Part shown: one piece after another, positions 23,985 through 32,617 of the stretch
Layout: the number at the start of each line of letters is the position of its first letter
Position numbering within the stretch: the stretch's first letter is position 1
Assembly: GCA_051878975.1 (NCBI GenBank)
Contig: JBJELD010000086.1
Span: 1-37,483, forward strand
Source of the DNA: Caccovicinus sp051878975
GTDB taxonomy: Bacteria > Bacillota > Clostridia > Lachnospirales > Lachnospiraceae
Length of the DNA: 37,483 nucleotides
Reading direction: 5' to 3'
Notes under the pieces: generated by a model
The model's input: only the letters and a program-made list of their open reading frames with translations
Databases searched by the model: none
Told to the model about the DNA's origin: nothing
Program-made: the position numbers and the translations under genes

Positions 23985-24362
23985 ATGAATGAATTATCAC
24001 AGCTGTCCCTGACGGAAATGCCATCCTATGCGGAAAATGACACAAAGGCCGGGAAAAAAGCACATTACGGTCAGATCGTAGAGCGGTTTCGCGAGGCGGA
24101 CTGTTCGGACATCTCCAGCCTGAATGCGCTGATTGATACGATCGATCAGATCAGTCCGGAAATCTATGAGCACTACAGAGGACTGCAGGATCTGTTCCGT
24201 GACGGGCTCCATCGTCTGTTAAAGTCGATCCGCGAGGACGGCGATCTTTACCGGGTTGGCTCGGAAGAAGAATTGCAGATGCTTTGCCGGTGCATTCAGA
24301 AGGCCTGTGCCAACGGAACGCTGCTTCGGGAAAAGTATGAGGATCTGGAGATTGTAAAATAG
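23985..24362 (+). CDS. Unrecognised 125-residue protein in the pectin operon
   Basis: I do not recognise this protein. It is a short, charged, probably all-helical cytoplasmic protein without signal peptide or membrane segment. It has four cysteines: Cys40 and a cluster Cys101, Cys103 and Cys108 (C-R-C-I-Q-K-A-C), which could bind metal or be structural. GAGGAGG precedes the ATG and the polygalacturonase gene starts 13 bases after its stop, so it is translated and co-expressed with that enzyme. A chaperone, adaptor or regulator role is possible but unsupported by any motif. Confidence 0.8.
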   Translation: MNELSQLSLTEMPSYAENDTKAGKKAHYGQIVERFREADCSDISSLNALIDTIDQISPEIYEHYRGLQDLFRDGLHRLLKSIREDGDLYRVGSEEELQMLCRCIQKACANGTLLREKYEDLEIVK

Positions 24363-24375
24363 GAGGAAAACGAAC

Positions 24376-25935
24376 ATGAAGTTAAATGTGATCTACAAGA
24401 ATGCCCGTTGTGCCGTTTTGGAGTGTATAGACGGAAGTATCTTTCAGCTGGGAAAGACGTATGAGGTTTATGTAAATGGAAAGAAAAAGCAGGAGACAGA
24501 CCGCGTGATTTTCAGCGTGTACGGCTTAAAGCCGCAGACCATGTACACGGTAGAACTGAAGGAGGAGGGCAGACAGATCGCAGAGGCTGTGCTGACCACC
24601 GATTATGAGTTTGTGACCCTGAATGTCAAAGAATTCGGCGCGAAGGGAGACGGCGTTCAGAATGATACGCCTTATATCCAGGCAGCTATCATGGCCTGTC
24701 CGAAGGACAGCCGTGTACTGATCCCGGAAGGAACCTATCGGATCACCTCCCTGTTTTTGAAGGATGACGTGAAGATCGAGCTGGCAAAGGGCGCCGTGCT
24801 TTCTGCCTTTACAGACCGAACCATGTTCCCGATCCTTCCTCCGATGATTCAGAGCTATGACGAGGAAAAGGAGTACGATCTGGGAACCTGGGAGGGCAAT
24901 CCGCTTCCGATGTTTGCGGCAATTATCACAGGCATTCATGTAAAACATGCAGCGCTGTACGGCGAGGGAACCATTGACGGAAATGCCGGATTTGACGAGG
25001 ACAACTGGTGGTTTAATCCGAAGGTAAAGCGGATCGCATTCCGGCCGAGAATGCTGTTCTTAAATCACTGTGAGCATGTTGTAGTGGCAGGCCTGACCGT
25101 TCAGAACAGCCCTTCCTGGAATATTCATCCGTATTTTTCCAACCATCTGCGCTTCCTGAATCTGCAGGTGCTGAATCCGAAGAATTCTCCGAATACGGAC
25201 GGTCTGGATCCGGAATCCTGCCGGGATCTGGAGATTGCCGGAATCTATTTCTCTCTGGGTGACGATTGTATTGCCGTGAAGTCCGGAAAGATCTATATGG
25301 GCGCCAAATACCGCACACCGTCGGAGGATATCACCATTCGTCAGTGCTGCATGCGGGACGGCCACGGCTCCGTGACCATTGGAAGTGAAATGGCAGGCGG
25401 CGTGAAGAACCTGGTGGTGAAGGATTGTCTGTTCCTGCATACTGACCGCGGTCTGCGGATCAAGACCAGAAGAGGAAGAGGAAAGGACGCAATCATTGAA
25501 GGAATCCTGTTTGACAACATCCATATGGATCACGTGATGACACCGTTTGTGGCAAACAGCTTCTATTACTGCGATCCGGACGGCCACACCGAATATGTGG
25601 CAACCAAGGAGGCGCTGCCGGTGGATGACCGGACACCGGATATCCGTTCTCTTACCTTCCGGAATATCGAGGCAGAGCACTGCCATGTGGCAGCAGCCTT
25701 CTTTTACGGCCTGCCGGAGCAGAAGATCGGGCGGATCGAGATGGAAAATGTTCATGTCACCTATGCGGATGAGCCGGAATCCGGCGTTCCGGCCATGATG
25801 GAGGGCGTAGAGCCGATGACCCGCCAGGGTGTTTATGCAAATAATGTAAAAACCTTCGTTATGAAGAACGTGGTGATTGAAGGACAGGACGGACCTGCTG
25901 TTACACTGGAGAATATTGATAAGCAGGAGGTATAA
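24376..25935 (+). CDS. GH28 polygalacturonase, cytoplasmic
   Basis: This GH28 right-handed beta-helix enzyme cleaves homogalacturonan chains or oligomers, probably as an exo-enzyme. An N-terminal beta domain of about 80 residues precedes the catalytic part that begins near VKEFGAKGDG. The signature residues are Asp275 (NTDG), Asp296 and Asp297 (GDDCIA), His330 (GHGS) and Arg361-Lys363 (RIK). There is no signal peptide, so it acts on imported oligogalacturonides. Length is 519 residues; an N-terminal FN3-like domain of this kind occurs in exo-polygalacturonases. AGGAGG lies 10 bases before the ATG. Confidence 0.92.
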   Translation: MKLNVIYKNARCAVLECIDGSIFQLGKTYEVYVNGKKKQETDRVIFSVYGLKPQTMYTVELKEEGRQIAEAVLTTDYEFVTLNVKEFGAKGDGVQNDTPYIQAAIMACPKDSRVLIPEGTYRITSLFLKDDVKIELAKGAVLSAFTDRTMFPILPPMIQSYDEEKEYDLGTWEGNPLPMFAAIITGIHVKHAALYGEGTIDGNAGFDEDNWWFNPKVKRIAFRPRMLFLNHCEHVVVAGLTVQNSPSWNIHPYFSNHLRFLNLQVLNPKNSPNTDGLDPESCRDLEIAGIYFSLGDDCIAVKSGKIYMGAKYRTPSEDITIRQCCMRDGHGSVTIGSEMAGGVKNLVVKDCLFLHTDRGLRIKTRRGRGKDAIIEGILFDNIHMDHVMTPFVANSFYYCDPDGHTEYVATKEALPVDDRTPDIRSLTFRNIEAEHCHVAAAFFYGLPEQKIGRIEMENVHVTYADEPESGVPAMMEGVEPMTRQGVYANNVKTFVMKNVVIEGQDGPAVTLENIDKQEV

Positions 25936-25971
25936 AAAGCACGGAACCGGACAGGAGCGGACTGACAGAGG

Positions 25972-25979
25972 AAACGTTT
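25972..25979. promoter_or_regulatory. LacI/CcpA-like site AAACGTTT
   Basis: This palindrome has the central CG typical of LacI/CcpA operators and lies 27 bases before the LacI-family gene. It may serve autoregulation. Confidence 0.35.
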
Positions 25980-26006
25980 GGGGGCAGAAAAAGAAAAGGA
26001 GAAGAT

Positions 26007-27017
26007 ATGGCTGTTACGATCAAGGATATTGCAAAAGCAGCCGGGGTTTCTTATTCTACCGTGTCGCGGGCGTTGAATGGAATCGGATCGGAAAATAATG
26101 AAAACCGCCGGCGGATTTTAAAAATTGCGGAAGAAATGGGATATATGCCGAATCAGGCAGCAATTCATCTGAAAAAGTCACGTTCCTACAATATCGGGCT
26201 GTATTTTTCTGCAATCAGCAAGCTGACATCGCCCTTTGTGCTGCATGAGGTGCTGACCGGGGTATACGGAGTGGCGGGAAGCAAATATCATGTAATGGTA
26301 AAGGGCATTGACATGCATGAGCCGGGAACGCTGAACCCCAGCTTTTTCGACGGGATTATCGTGCTGTCACAGAAAAATGAGGATCTTCTGTTCATGGAGG
26401 AGGTCCATGATAAGGGAATTCCGATGGTGATTATCTGCCGGACGGTATTTTTTGATGCACCGAACGTCACCACGGATGAGGCAGAAGCCATGGGTAAGGT
26501 GATGGATTATCTGCTGGAAAACGGGCATCGGGATATCTGTGTTATAGAAGGAAATGCCAGTCTGGATTCTACCAGAGAACGCCACCGCGGCTGGTGTGCT
26601 TCCATGCTGCGCCGCGGTCTGGATCCGGAAAAGGTTCCGGTTTATCAGGGAAATTACCGGTTCGGCAGCGGATACCGGGCCGCGAATCAGATCCTTAAGG
26701 AGCACACGCCGACGGCGATCCTCTGCTTTAACGATGAGATGGCCTTCGGCGCCAGAAATGCTATTTATGAGCATGGGCTGACCGTGCCGGGAGATGTGTC
26801 TCTGACCGGATTTGACAACTGGGATCTGTTCGGCTGCTCCAATCTGCAGCTGACTACGGTGGAACGAAGCATGAGCGAAATCGCAAAGGAAGGAACGAGA
26901 ATCCTTCTTCGCCGTCTGGACGAGGGAATCGTGGATAACAGCCGGGTGTATCTGGATAATCGGCTGGTTGTGCGGAAAACAGTGAAAAACCTGAATCCGG
27001 CGCCGAAACTTGCGTGA
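26007..27017 (+). CDS. LacI-family regulator of the pectin locus
   Basis: This is a DNA-binding repressor of 336 residues. The helix-turn-helix DIAKAAGVSYSTVSRALNG lies at residues 6-24. The hinge from Tyr to Ser is 15 residues with the usual P-N-x-x-A pattern, unlike the shortened hinge of the first LacI protein in this window. The sensor domain is complete, including the FNDEMAFGA block. AGGAGA precedes the ATG. It follows the polygalacturonase by 71 bases on the same strand. A galacturonate or pectin-oligomer ligand is inferred from context only. Confidence 0.9.
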   Translation: MAVTIKDIAKAAGVSYSTVSRALNGIGSENNENRRRILKIAEEMGYMPNQAAIHLKKSRSYNIGLYFSAISKLTSPFVLHEVLTGVYGVAGSKYHVMVKGIDMHEPGTLNPSFFDGIIVLSQKNEDLLFMEEVHDKGIPMVIICRTVFFDAPNVTTDEAEAMGKVMDYLLENGHRDICVIEGNASLDSTRERHRGWCASMLRRGLDPEKVPVYQGNYRFGSGYRAANQILKEHTPTAILCFNDEMAFGARNAIYEHGLTVPGDVSLTGFDNWDLFGCSNLQLTTVERSMSEIAKEGTRILLRRLDEGIVDNSRVYLDNRLVVRKTVKNLNPAPKLA

Positions 27018-27038
27018 ATCGGGAAAATGTGATATAAC
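27010..27038 (+). promoter_or_regulatory. Promoter of apt, overlapping the end of the LacI gene
   Basis: TTGCGT (27010-27015) and TATAAC (27033-27038) are 17 bases apart. This separates the housekeeping apt gene from the pectin operon. Confidence 0.7.
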
Positions 27039-27084
27039 ATAGGCAAAAAAGAGGATGAAAATTCGGTTTGGAGGAAGCATTGCC

Positions 27085-27609
27085 ATGAAAAAAGTGGAAG
27101 ATTATGTAAGAAGTATTCCGGATTTCCCGAAGCCCGGAATTATTTTCCGGGATGTGACCACGATTCTTCAGGACCCGGACGGACTGCATCTGGCGGTTGA
27201 CAAGCTGATTGAGATGCTGGACGGAGTGGATTTTGACGTGGTGGTCGGACCGGAGTCCAGAGGTTTTATTTTCGGCGTGCCGGTTGCCTATATGATGCAC
27301 AAATCCTTTGTTCCTGTACGGAAAAAAGGAAAGCTTCCGTGTGAGACGATCTCAGCCAGCTATGAACTGGAGTATGGCAGTGCGGAGATTGAGATGCACC
27401 GGGATGCCATTCGGCCGGGCCAGAAGGTCGTGATCGTGGACGATCTGATTGCCACCGGAGGAACCATTGAGGCGATCTCCAGTCTGGTAGAACGTCTCGG
27501 CGGTGAGGTGATAAAGATCTGTTTCGTCATGGAGCTGGCGGGACTGAAGGGCAGAGAACGACTGAAAAATTATCAGGTGGATTCCATCATCACCTACGAA
27601 GGAAACTAA
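27085..27609 (+). CDS. apt: Adenine phosphoribosyltransferase
   Basis: Apt converts adenine and PRPP to AMP in purine salvage. The 174-residue protein contains the PRPP-binding loop VIVDDLIATGG (about residues 116-126) and the FPKPGI(I/L)F(R/K)D start. The ATG at 27085 is chosen because GGAGGAAG lies before it; the earlier ATG at 27055 has no site. The position ahead of rel is shared with many Firmicutes. Confidence 0.95.
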   Translation: MKKVEDYVRSIPDFPKPGIIFRDVTTILQDPDGLHLAVDKLIEMLDGVDFDVVVGPESRGFIFGVPVAYMMHKSFVPVRKKGKLPCETISASYELEYGSAEIEMHRDAIRPGQKVVIVDDLIATGGTIEAISSLVERLGGEVIKICFVMELAGLKGRERLKNYQVDSIITYEGN

Positions 27610-27615
27610 AGCAGG

Positions 27616-27661
27616 AAAGGGCTGATGCGGCCGGACACAAAAAGGCGCATCAGCCCTTTTT
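27616..27661 (+). terminator. Terminator between apt and rel
   Basis: Fourteen perfect pairs (27616-27629 with 27646-27659) enclose a 16-base loop and run into a T tract. Confidence 0.92.
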
Positions 27662-27759
27662 GTCCCAAAGGGGTCTGTCGGGAGGTATCCCGCTGCCGTT
27701 TTCCGGAAACAATGGAATTGCAGGCAGATGCGGGGAAAACCTGGATTTTTGACTTTTAC

Positions 27760-27788
27760 TTGCAATTTGTGTCAAAAAAAACTATAAT
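27760..27788 (+). promoter_or_regulatory. Promoter of rel
   Basis: TTGCAA (27760-27765) and a perfect TATAAT (27783-27788) are 17 bases apart, about 40 bases before the ATG. Confidence 0.78.
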
Positions 27789-27826
27789 GTGTAGTATCTA
27801 TTGGAGAGAAACAGGCAGGTGTTCGA

Positions 27827-30109
27827 ATGGCAAATGAGGGAATGAAGGAAAAACTGGATATAGAACTGGAGGCTCCGGCATCCTTTACCAGCCCGGAGGT
27901 GCTGTATGAGGATCTGATCAGGAGCATCCGCCGATATCATCCTTCCGATGATATCAGCATGATTGAAAAGGCGTATCGGATAGCGGACGCGGCTCATAAG
28001 GATCAGAAGCGCAAATCTGGTGAACCTTATATTATTCATCCGCTCTGTGTGGGAATTATTCTGGCAGATCTGGAGATGGATAAGGAGACCATCGCGGCAG
28101 GTCTGCTCCATGATGTGGTGGAGGACACGGTCATGACGCTGGATGAGCTTACCAGAGAATTCGGACCGGAGGTTTCCTTCCTGGTAGACGGTGTTACCAA
28201 GCTGACGCAGCTGAGCTGGGATAAGGATAAGGTGGAGATCCAGGCGGAGAACCTGCGGAAAATGTTCCTTGCTATGGCAAAGGATATTCGTGTGATCATT
28301 ATCAAGCTTGCAGACCGTCTGCACAATATGCGGACCGGTCAGTTCTGGTCTCCGGCCAAGCAGAAGGAAAAGGCCAGAGAGACGCTGGATATTTACTCTC
28401 CCATCGCCCATCGGCTTGGTATTTCCAAAATCAAGGTCGAGTTGGATGATCTGTCCTTAAAATATCTGGAACCGGATGTCTACTATGACCTGGCGGAGAA
28501 GATTTCGCTCCGGAAAGAGGCGAGGGAGGCTTTTGTCAGTCAGATCGTCAGTGAGGTCAAGCAGCACATGGATGCTGCCGGCATTCCGGCCAAGGTAGAC
28601 GGGCGCGTCAAGCACTTCTTCAGCATTTACCGGAAGATGGTAAACCAGAATAAAACGCTGGATCAGATTTACGATCTGTTTGCAGTCCGGATTATTGTGG
28701 AGTCGGTGAAGGACTGCTATGCAGCTCTGGGCGTGATCCATGAGATGTATAAGCCTATTCCGGGACGGTTCAAGGACTATATTGCCATGCCGAAGCCGAA
28801 CATGTACCAGTCTCTTCATACTACGCTGATCAGCAGCAGCGGGCAGCCGTTTGAGATTCAGATCCGCACCTTTGAGATGCATCGGACCGCAGAGTACGGT
28901 ATTGCTGCTCACTGGAAGTATAAAGAGAGCGGAAGCGGTCAGGTGGCGGCAGGCAGTGAGGAAGCGAAGTTAAGCTGGCTGCGCCAGATTCTGGAGTGGC
29001 AGAGAGATACGGATGATTCCAAAGAATTTCTGAGTCTGATCAAGAGTGACCTGAACCTGTTTTCCGATACAGTCTACTGCTTTACGCCCTCCGGCGATGT
29101 GAAGAATCTGCCAAGCGGTTCCACCCCGATCGACTTTGCCTATGCGATTCACAGTGCGGTCGGGAACAAGATGGTCGGTGCAAGGGTGAACGGAAAGCTG
29201 GTCAACATTGATTATGTAATTCAGAACGGTGACCGGATCGAGATTCTGACCTCTCAGAACTCCAAGGGGCCGAGCCGCGACTGGCTGGCGCTGGTGAAGA
29301 GTACGCAGGCAAAGAACAAGATCAATCAGTGGTTTAAGGCTGAGCTGAAGGAGGATAACATCCTCCGCGGCAAGGATATGATCGACCGTTATTGTAAGGC
29401 AAAGGGAATCAACTATGCGGAGATCAGCAAGCCGGAGTTCATGGAAAAGGTGATGACCCGGTACGCATTCCGTGACTGGGATTCTGTGCTGGCTTCCATC
29501 GGCCACGGCGGCCTGAAGGAGGGCCAGGTCATTAATAAGATGCTGGAGGAGCGGGAGAAGAAAAGAAAGAAGGAAATCACCGATACCAGCATTTTAAACG
29601 AACTGACGGATATGACCGGGAAGGCTCCGGAGATCGCAAGGAAATCCAAGAGCGGCATTGTGGTAAAGGGAATCCATGATCTGGCGGTGCGCTTCTCCAA
29701 GTGCTGCAGCCCTGTGCCGGGGGACGAGATTGTGGGCTTTGTCACGAGGGGCAGAGGCATTTCCATTCACCGGACCGACTGTATCAACATGATCAATCTG
29801 CCGGAGGATGAGCGTTCCCGGCTGATTGACGCAGAGTGGCAGAAGGCGGAGAGCGACAGCTCCAGCACCACTTATTCTACGGAGATCAAGGTATTTGCCA
29901 ATAACCGGATCGGATTATTTGTGGATATTTCCAAGGTGTTTACAGAAAAACAGATTGATATTACCTCGATGAATGTGCGGACCAGCAAACAGGGAAAAGC
30001 TACCATTACGATGACCTTTGATATTCATGGTGTGGAGGAATTAAACCGCCTGACGGATAAGATCCGGCAGATCGACAGTGTGCTGGATATCGAGCGTTCA
30101 ACAGGCTGA
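27827..30109 (+). CDS. rel: Bifunctional (p)ppGpp synthetase/hydrolase
   Basis: Rel makes and breaks (p)ppGpp, the signal of the stringent response. The hydrolase HD motif His95-Asp96-x-x-Glu99-Asp100 is intact. The synthetase domain carries the RFKD motif (Arg314-Asp317), the form found in bifunctional enzymes, followed by a proper substrate-binding block. TGS (about 395-455), a Cys-Cys zinc-finger-like region (near KCCSPVPGD) and a C-terminal ACT domain (about 685-760) complete the ribosome-sensing half. Length is 760 residues, normal. AGGTG lies before the ATG. Confidence 0.96.
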   Translation: MANEGMKEKLDIELEAPASFTSPEVLYEDLIRSIRRYHPSDDISMIEKAYRIADAAHKDQKRKSGEPYIIHPLCVGIILADLEMDKETIAAGLLHDVVEDTVMTLDELTREFGPEVSFLVDGVTKLTQLSWDKDKVEIQAENLRKMFLAMAKDIRVIIIKLADRLHNMRTGQFWSPAKQKEKARETLDIYSPIAHRLGISKIKVELDDLSLKYLEPDVYYDLAEKISLRKEAREAFVSQIVSEVKQHMDAAGIPAKVDGRVKHFFSIYRKMVNQNKTLDQIYDLFAVRIIVESVKDCYAALGVIHEMYKPIPGRFKDYIAMPKPNMYQSLHTTLISSSGQPFEIQIRTFEMHRTAEYGIAAHWKYKESGSGQVAAGSEEAKLSWLRQILEWQRDTDDSKEFLSLIKSDLNLFSDTVYCFTPSGDVKNLPSGSTPIDFAYAIHSAVGNKMVGARVNGKLVNIDYVIQNGDRIEILTSQNSKGPSRDWLALVKSTQAKNKINQWFKAELKEDNILRGKDMIDRYCKAKGINYAEISKPEFMEKVMTRYAFRDWDSVLASIGHGGLKEGQVINKMLEEREKKRKKEITDTSILNELTDMTGKAPEIARKSKSGIVVKGIHDLAVRFSKCCSPVPGDEIVGFVTRGRGISIHRTDCINMINLPEDERSRLIDAEWQKAESDSSSTTYSTEIKVFANNRIGLFVDISKVFTEKQIDITSMNVRTSKQGKATITMTFDIHGVEELNRLTDKIRQIDSVLDIERSTG

Positions 30110-30166
30110 TCATTACGCTGAGAGAATAAAAGCAGTTCAGAAAACAGAAAATTGTGCAGGGGAGGG

Positions 30167-30193
30167 GCTTTCCGGAGTATTTCGGAGAGCTTT
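30167..30193 (+). terminator. Weak terminator-like hairpin after rel
   Basis: GCTTTCCG (30167-30174) pairs with CGGAGAGC (30183-30190) with one G-U and a short T tract. The 154-base gap between rel and the MBL gene holds no other feature I can name. Confidence 0.35.
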
Positions 30194-30263
30194 CCTTAAA
30201 TAAAGGATCGTGCGAAAGTTTCGCTGCCGGGCGCATGAAGGTTTAGAAAGGGGATATGGGCTT

Positions 30264-30908
30264 ATGGGAAAATTAAGAGTGAAGAATAATGTGTTGGGAA
30301 TGATCGGAACCAACTGCTATCTGGTGTTTGATGAGGAGACAAAGTACGGCGTAGTGGTAGATCCGGCAGACAACGGTTCTTATATTTTAAATCAGTGCCG
30401 GGAACTTGGGATTACTCCCGTGGCGGTGCTTCTGACGCACGGCCATTTTGATCATATCGGCGCAGTCCCGGATCTGGTGCGTGCGTTTCAGATTCCGGTG
30501 TATGCGGGCAGGGAAGAGAAAATGCTGTTAAAGGAGCCTTCGGAAAATCTTTCTGCATCTTACGGTTCCAACATTTCGATTCGGAATGTGGAGCTTTTGG
30601 AGGATGGAGAAGCGCTTTCCCTGCTGGGCCGAACCTGGAAGGTGATCCATACGCCGGGTCATACGGCGGGCAGCGTGTGTTATTATCTGGAAAAGGAAAA
30701 AATGCTGTTTTCCGGTGACACGCTGTTTTTTGAGTCCTATGGACGGACCGATTTCCCAGGCGGCAGCTCCAGAGATCTGATTCATTCTGTGACGGAAAAG
30801 CTTTTTGCCCTGCCGGATGATGTGGAGGTTTATCCGGGGCACGAGTCACAGACGACGTTGGAGCATGAAAAGAAGTATAATCCGCTGGCTTCCTACCGGA
30901 GAGGGTAG
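30264..30908 (+). CDS. MBL-fold hydrolase, glyoxalase II-like
   Basis: This is a metallo-beta-lactamase fold enzyme of 214 residues. The metal-binding T-H-G-H-F-D-H motif is at residues 58-64, with later ligands in HTPGHTAGS and FSGDTLF and the last His in YPGHE. The substrate is unknown, probably a thioester such as a glutathione or other acyl conjugate. The start at 30264 follows AAAGGGG by 10 bases. It lies between rel and hemZ as in many Clostridia. Confidence 0.87.
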   Translation: MGKLRVKNNVLGMIGTNCYLVFDEETKYGVVVDPADNGSYILNQCRELGITPVAVLLTHGHFDHIGAVPDLVRAFQIPVYAGREEKMLLKEPSENLSASYGSNISIRNVELLEDGEALSLLGRTWKVIHTPGHTAGSVCYYLEKEKMLFSGDTLFFESYGRTDFPGGSSRDLIHSVTEKLFALPDDVEVYPGHESQTTLEHEKKYNPLASYRRG

Positions 30909-30961
30909 AGAAGAAGCGTGTAACGGTCTATATAAAAGAGAAAGATTGAGGATACAGATTC

Positions 30962-32554
30962 ATGATAATCGGACTGCAATTGGACGAAAATGCATTTGAA
31001 CAGGATATCCGGGAGCTTCTGATGGCCTTTTACCCGGGAGCTGCCTTTGTGTATCCAAAGACGGAGGAAGGGACGGATGCGCCCGGGCTGCATCCGTTTG
31101 CGGAAGAGCCGGATCTGCTGGTAAAAGGAAGCTTTCTGGAGGAGAAGACCCGGTATGAGCTTCTGGTAATGCGGACAGCCGGTGCCGTAAACTCCACCGG
31201 AGAGAATGCGGAGGAGTTGAGTCCGGTCATTCGGAAGGGACTTGAGGAGGCGCGGGAAAACCGGCCTTTTCCGGTTGATATGGGAAATCGTGCGGAGACC
31301 AAGAACCGGATCAAGCGGCGGCTGTATTTCCTGCTTTTCCTGGATACCGGCAGGCAGCTTCCATGGGGAGCGCTGACCGGCATCCGGCCGGTGAAAATTC
31401 CTGAGACCAGGATGGCAGAGGGCTGGGACGAAGAGCGGATTTCAGCCTATATGGAGGAGAATTATCTGACCGGGGAAAAGAAACGGAAGCTGAGCCTGGA
31501 GATAGCCGCGGAGGAACGGCGTTTGTTAAGCACATTGGATTATTCGAATGGCTACAGCCTTTATGTGGGCATTCCGTTCTGCCCGACCACCTGTCTGTAC
31601 TGCTCGTTCACTTCTTATCCGATTGCAAAATGGAGCGGGCGGCTGGAGGAATATCTGGAGATTCTGGAACAGGAACTCATGGTCACCCGGGATGCGGTCG
31701 GTCAGGGAGAGGGAGCAAAAAAGCTTCAGACGATCTATGTGGGCGGAGGCACTCCGACCTCGCTTCCGGAAGCACAGCTGAACCGCCTGATGGACCAGCT
31801 TTGCAAAACCTTTGATTTTTCAGAGCTGAAGGAATTTACGGTGGAGGCCGGACGTCCGGACAGCATTACCAGAGAAAAACTGAAGATTCTGAAGGACCAT
31901 GGGGTCAGCCGGATTTCCATCAATCCGCAGTCCATGAACCAGAAAACGCTGGATCTGATCGGACGGCGCCACACGGTGGAACAGGTTGTGGAGGTATTTT
32001 CCATGGCCAGGGAGCTGGGCTTTGACAATATCAATATGGACATGATTCTGGGCCTTCCGGGAGAATTAAAAGAGGAAGTTACCCACACGCTGGAGGCCAT
32101 CCGCCGTCTGGGGCCGGAGAGCCTGACGGTGCACTGTCTGGCCTTAAAACGGGCGGCCAGACTGAATCTGGAGAAGGACCGGTATGCCGGATACCCCATG
32201 GCCGGCGGGGAACTGATTGATGAGCTGGTGGAGATGGCAGCGGAAGAGGCGCGGATCATGGGAATGGTTCCTTACTATCTGTACCGCCAGAAAAATATGG
32301 CCGGCAACCTGGAAAATGTGGGCTACGCGGTGGGAGACAAGGCCTGCCTTTACAATATCCTGATGATGGAGGAAAAACACACCGTGATCGGCTGCGGCGC
32401 CGGGACGACCACGAAGGTGGTGTTCCCGGCGGAGAACCGGGTGGAGCGTCTGGAGAATATTAAAAACATCCAGGATTATCTCCCCAGATGTCAGGAGGTG
32501 CTGGAAAAGAAGCGGCGCTTTCTGGAGAAAATGCTTGCAAATTCAGCAAAGTAG
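30962..32554 (+). CDS. hemZ: Coproporphyrinogen dehydrogenase-like radical SAM protein HemZ
   Basis: HemZ belongs to the HemN-like radical SAM enzymes. The cluster motif Cys207-x3-Cys211-x2-Cys214 and the glycine-rich GGGTPT block are visible. An N-terminal extension of about 190 residues, typical of HemZ, precedes the radical SAM domain. Length is 530 residues. Many Lachnospiraceae keep hemZ without a full heme pathway, so the reaction in vivo is uncertain. It lies 53 bases after the MBL gene and before hisS. Confidence 0.9.
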   Translation: MIIGLQLDENAFEQDIRELLMAFYPGAAFVYPKTEEGTDAPGLHPFAEEPDLLVKGSFLEEKTRYELLVMRTAGAVNSTGENAEELSPVIRKGLEEARENRPFPVDMGNRAETKNRIKRRLYFLLFLDTGRQLPWGALTGIRPVKIPETRMAEGWDEERISAYMEENYLTGEKKRKLSLEIAAEERRLLSTLDYSNGYSLYVGIPFCPTTCLYCSFTSYPIAKWSGRLEEYLEILEQELMVTRDAVGQGEGAKKLQTIYVGGGTPTSLPEAQLNRLMDQLCKTFDFSELKEFTVEAGRPDSITREKLKILKDHGVSRISINPQSMNQKTLDLIGRRHTVEQVVEVFSMARELGFDNINMDMILGLPGELKEEVTHTLEAIRRLGPESLTVHCLALKRAARLNLEKDRYAGYPMAGGELIDELVEMAAEEARIMGMVPYYLYRQKNMAGNLENVGYAVGDKACLYNILMMEEKHTVIGCGAGTTTKVVFPAENRVERLENIKNIQDYLPRCQEVLEKKRRFLEKMLANSAK

Positions 32555-32562
32555 GGTAAACT
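32535..32562 (+). promoter_or_regulatory. Possible promoter of hisS
   Basis: TTGCAA (32535-32540) and TAAACT (32557-32562) are 16 bases apart. It overlaps the end of hemZ. There is no room for a T-box leader before hisS. Confidence 0.42.
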
Positions 32563-32617
32563 AGTAGAGGAAAATACCTGAGAAGATCGGGAATGGAAAA
32601 ATAAACGGAGAGTAGCT

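Noticed and set aside
23795..23992. A 65-codon frame in the pectin leader
   Set aside because: It overlaps the promoter boxes and the true first gene and has no ribosome site.
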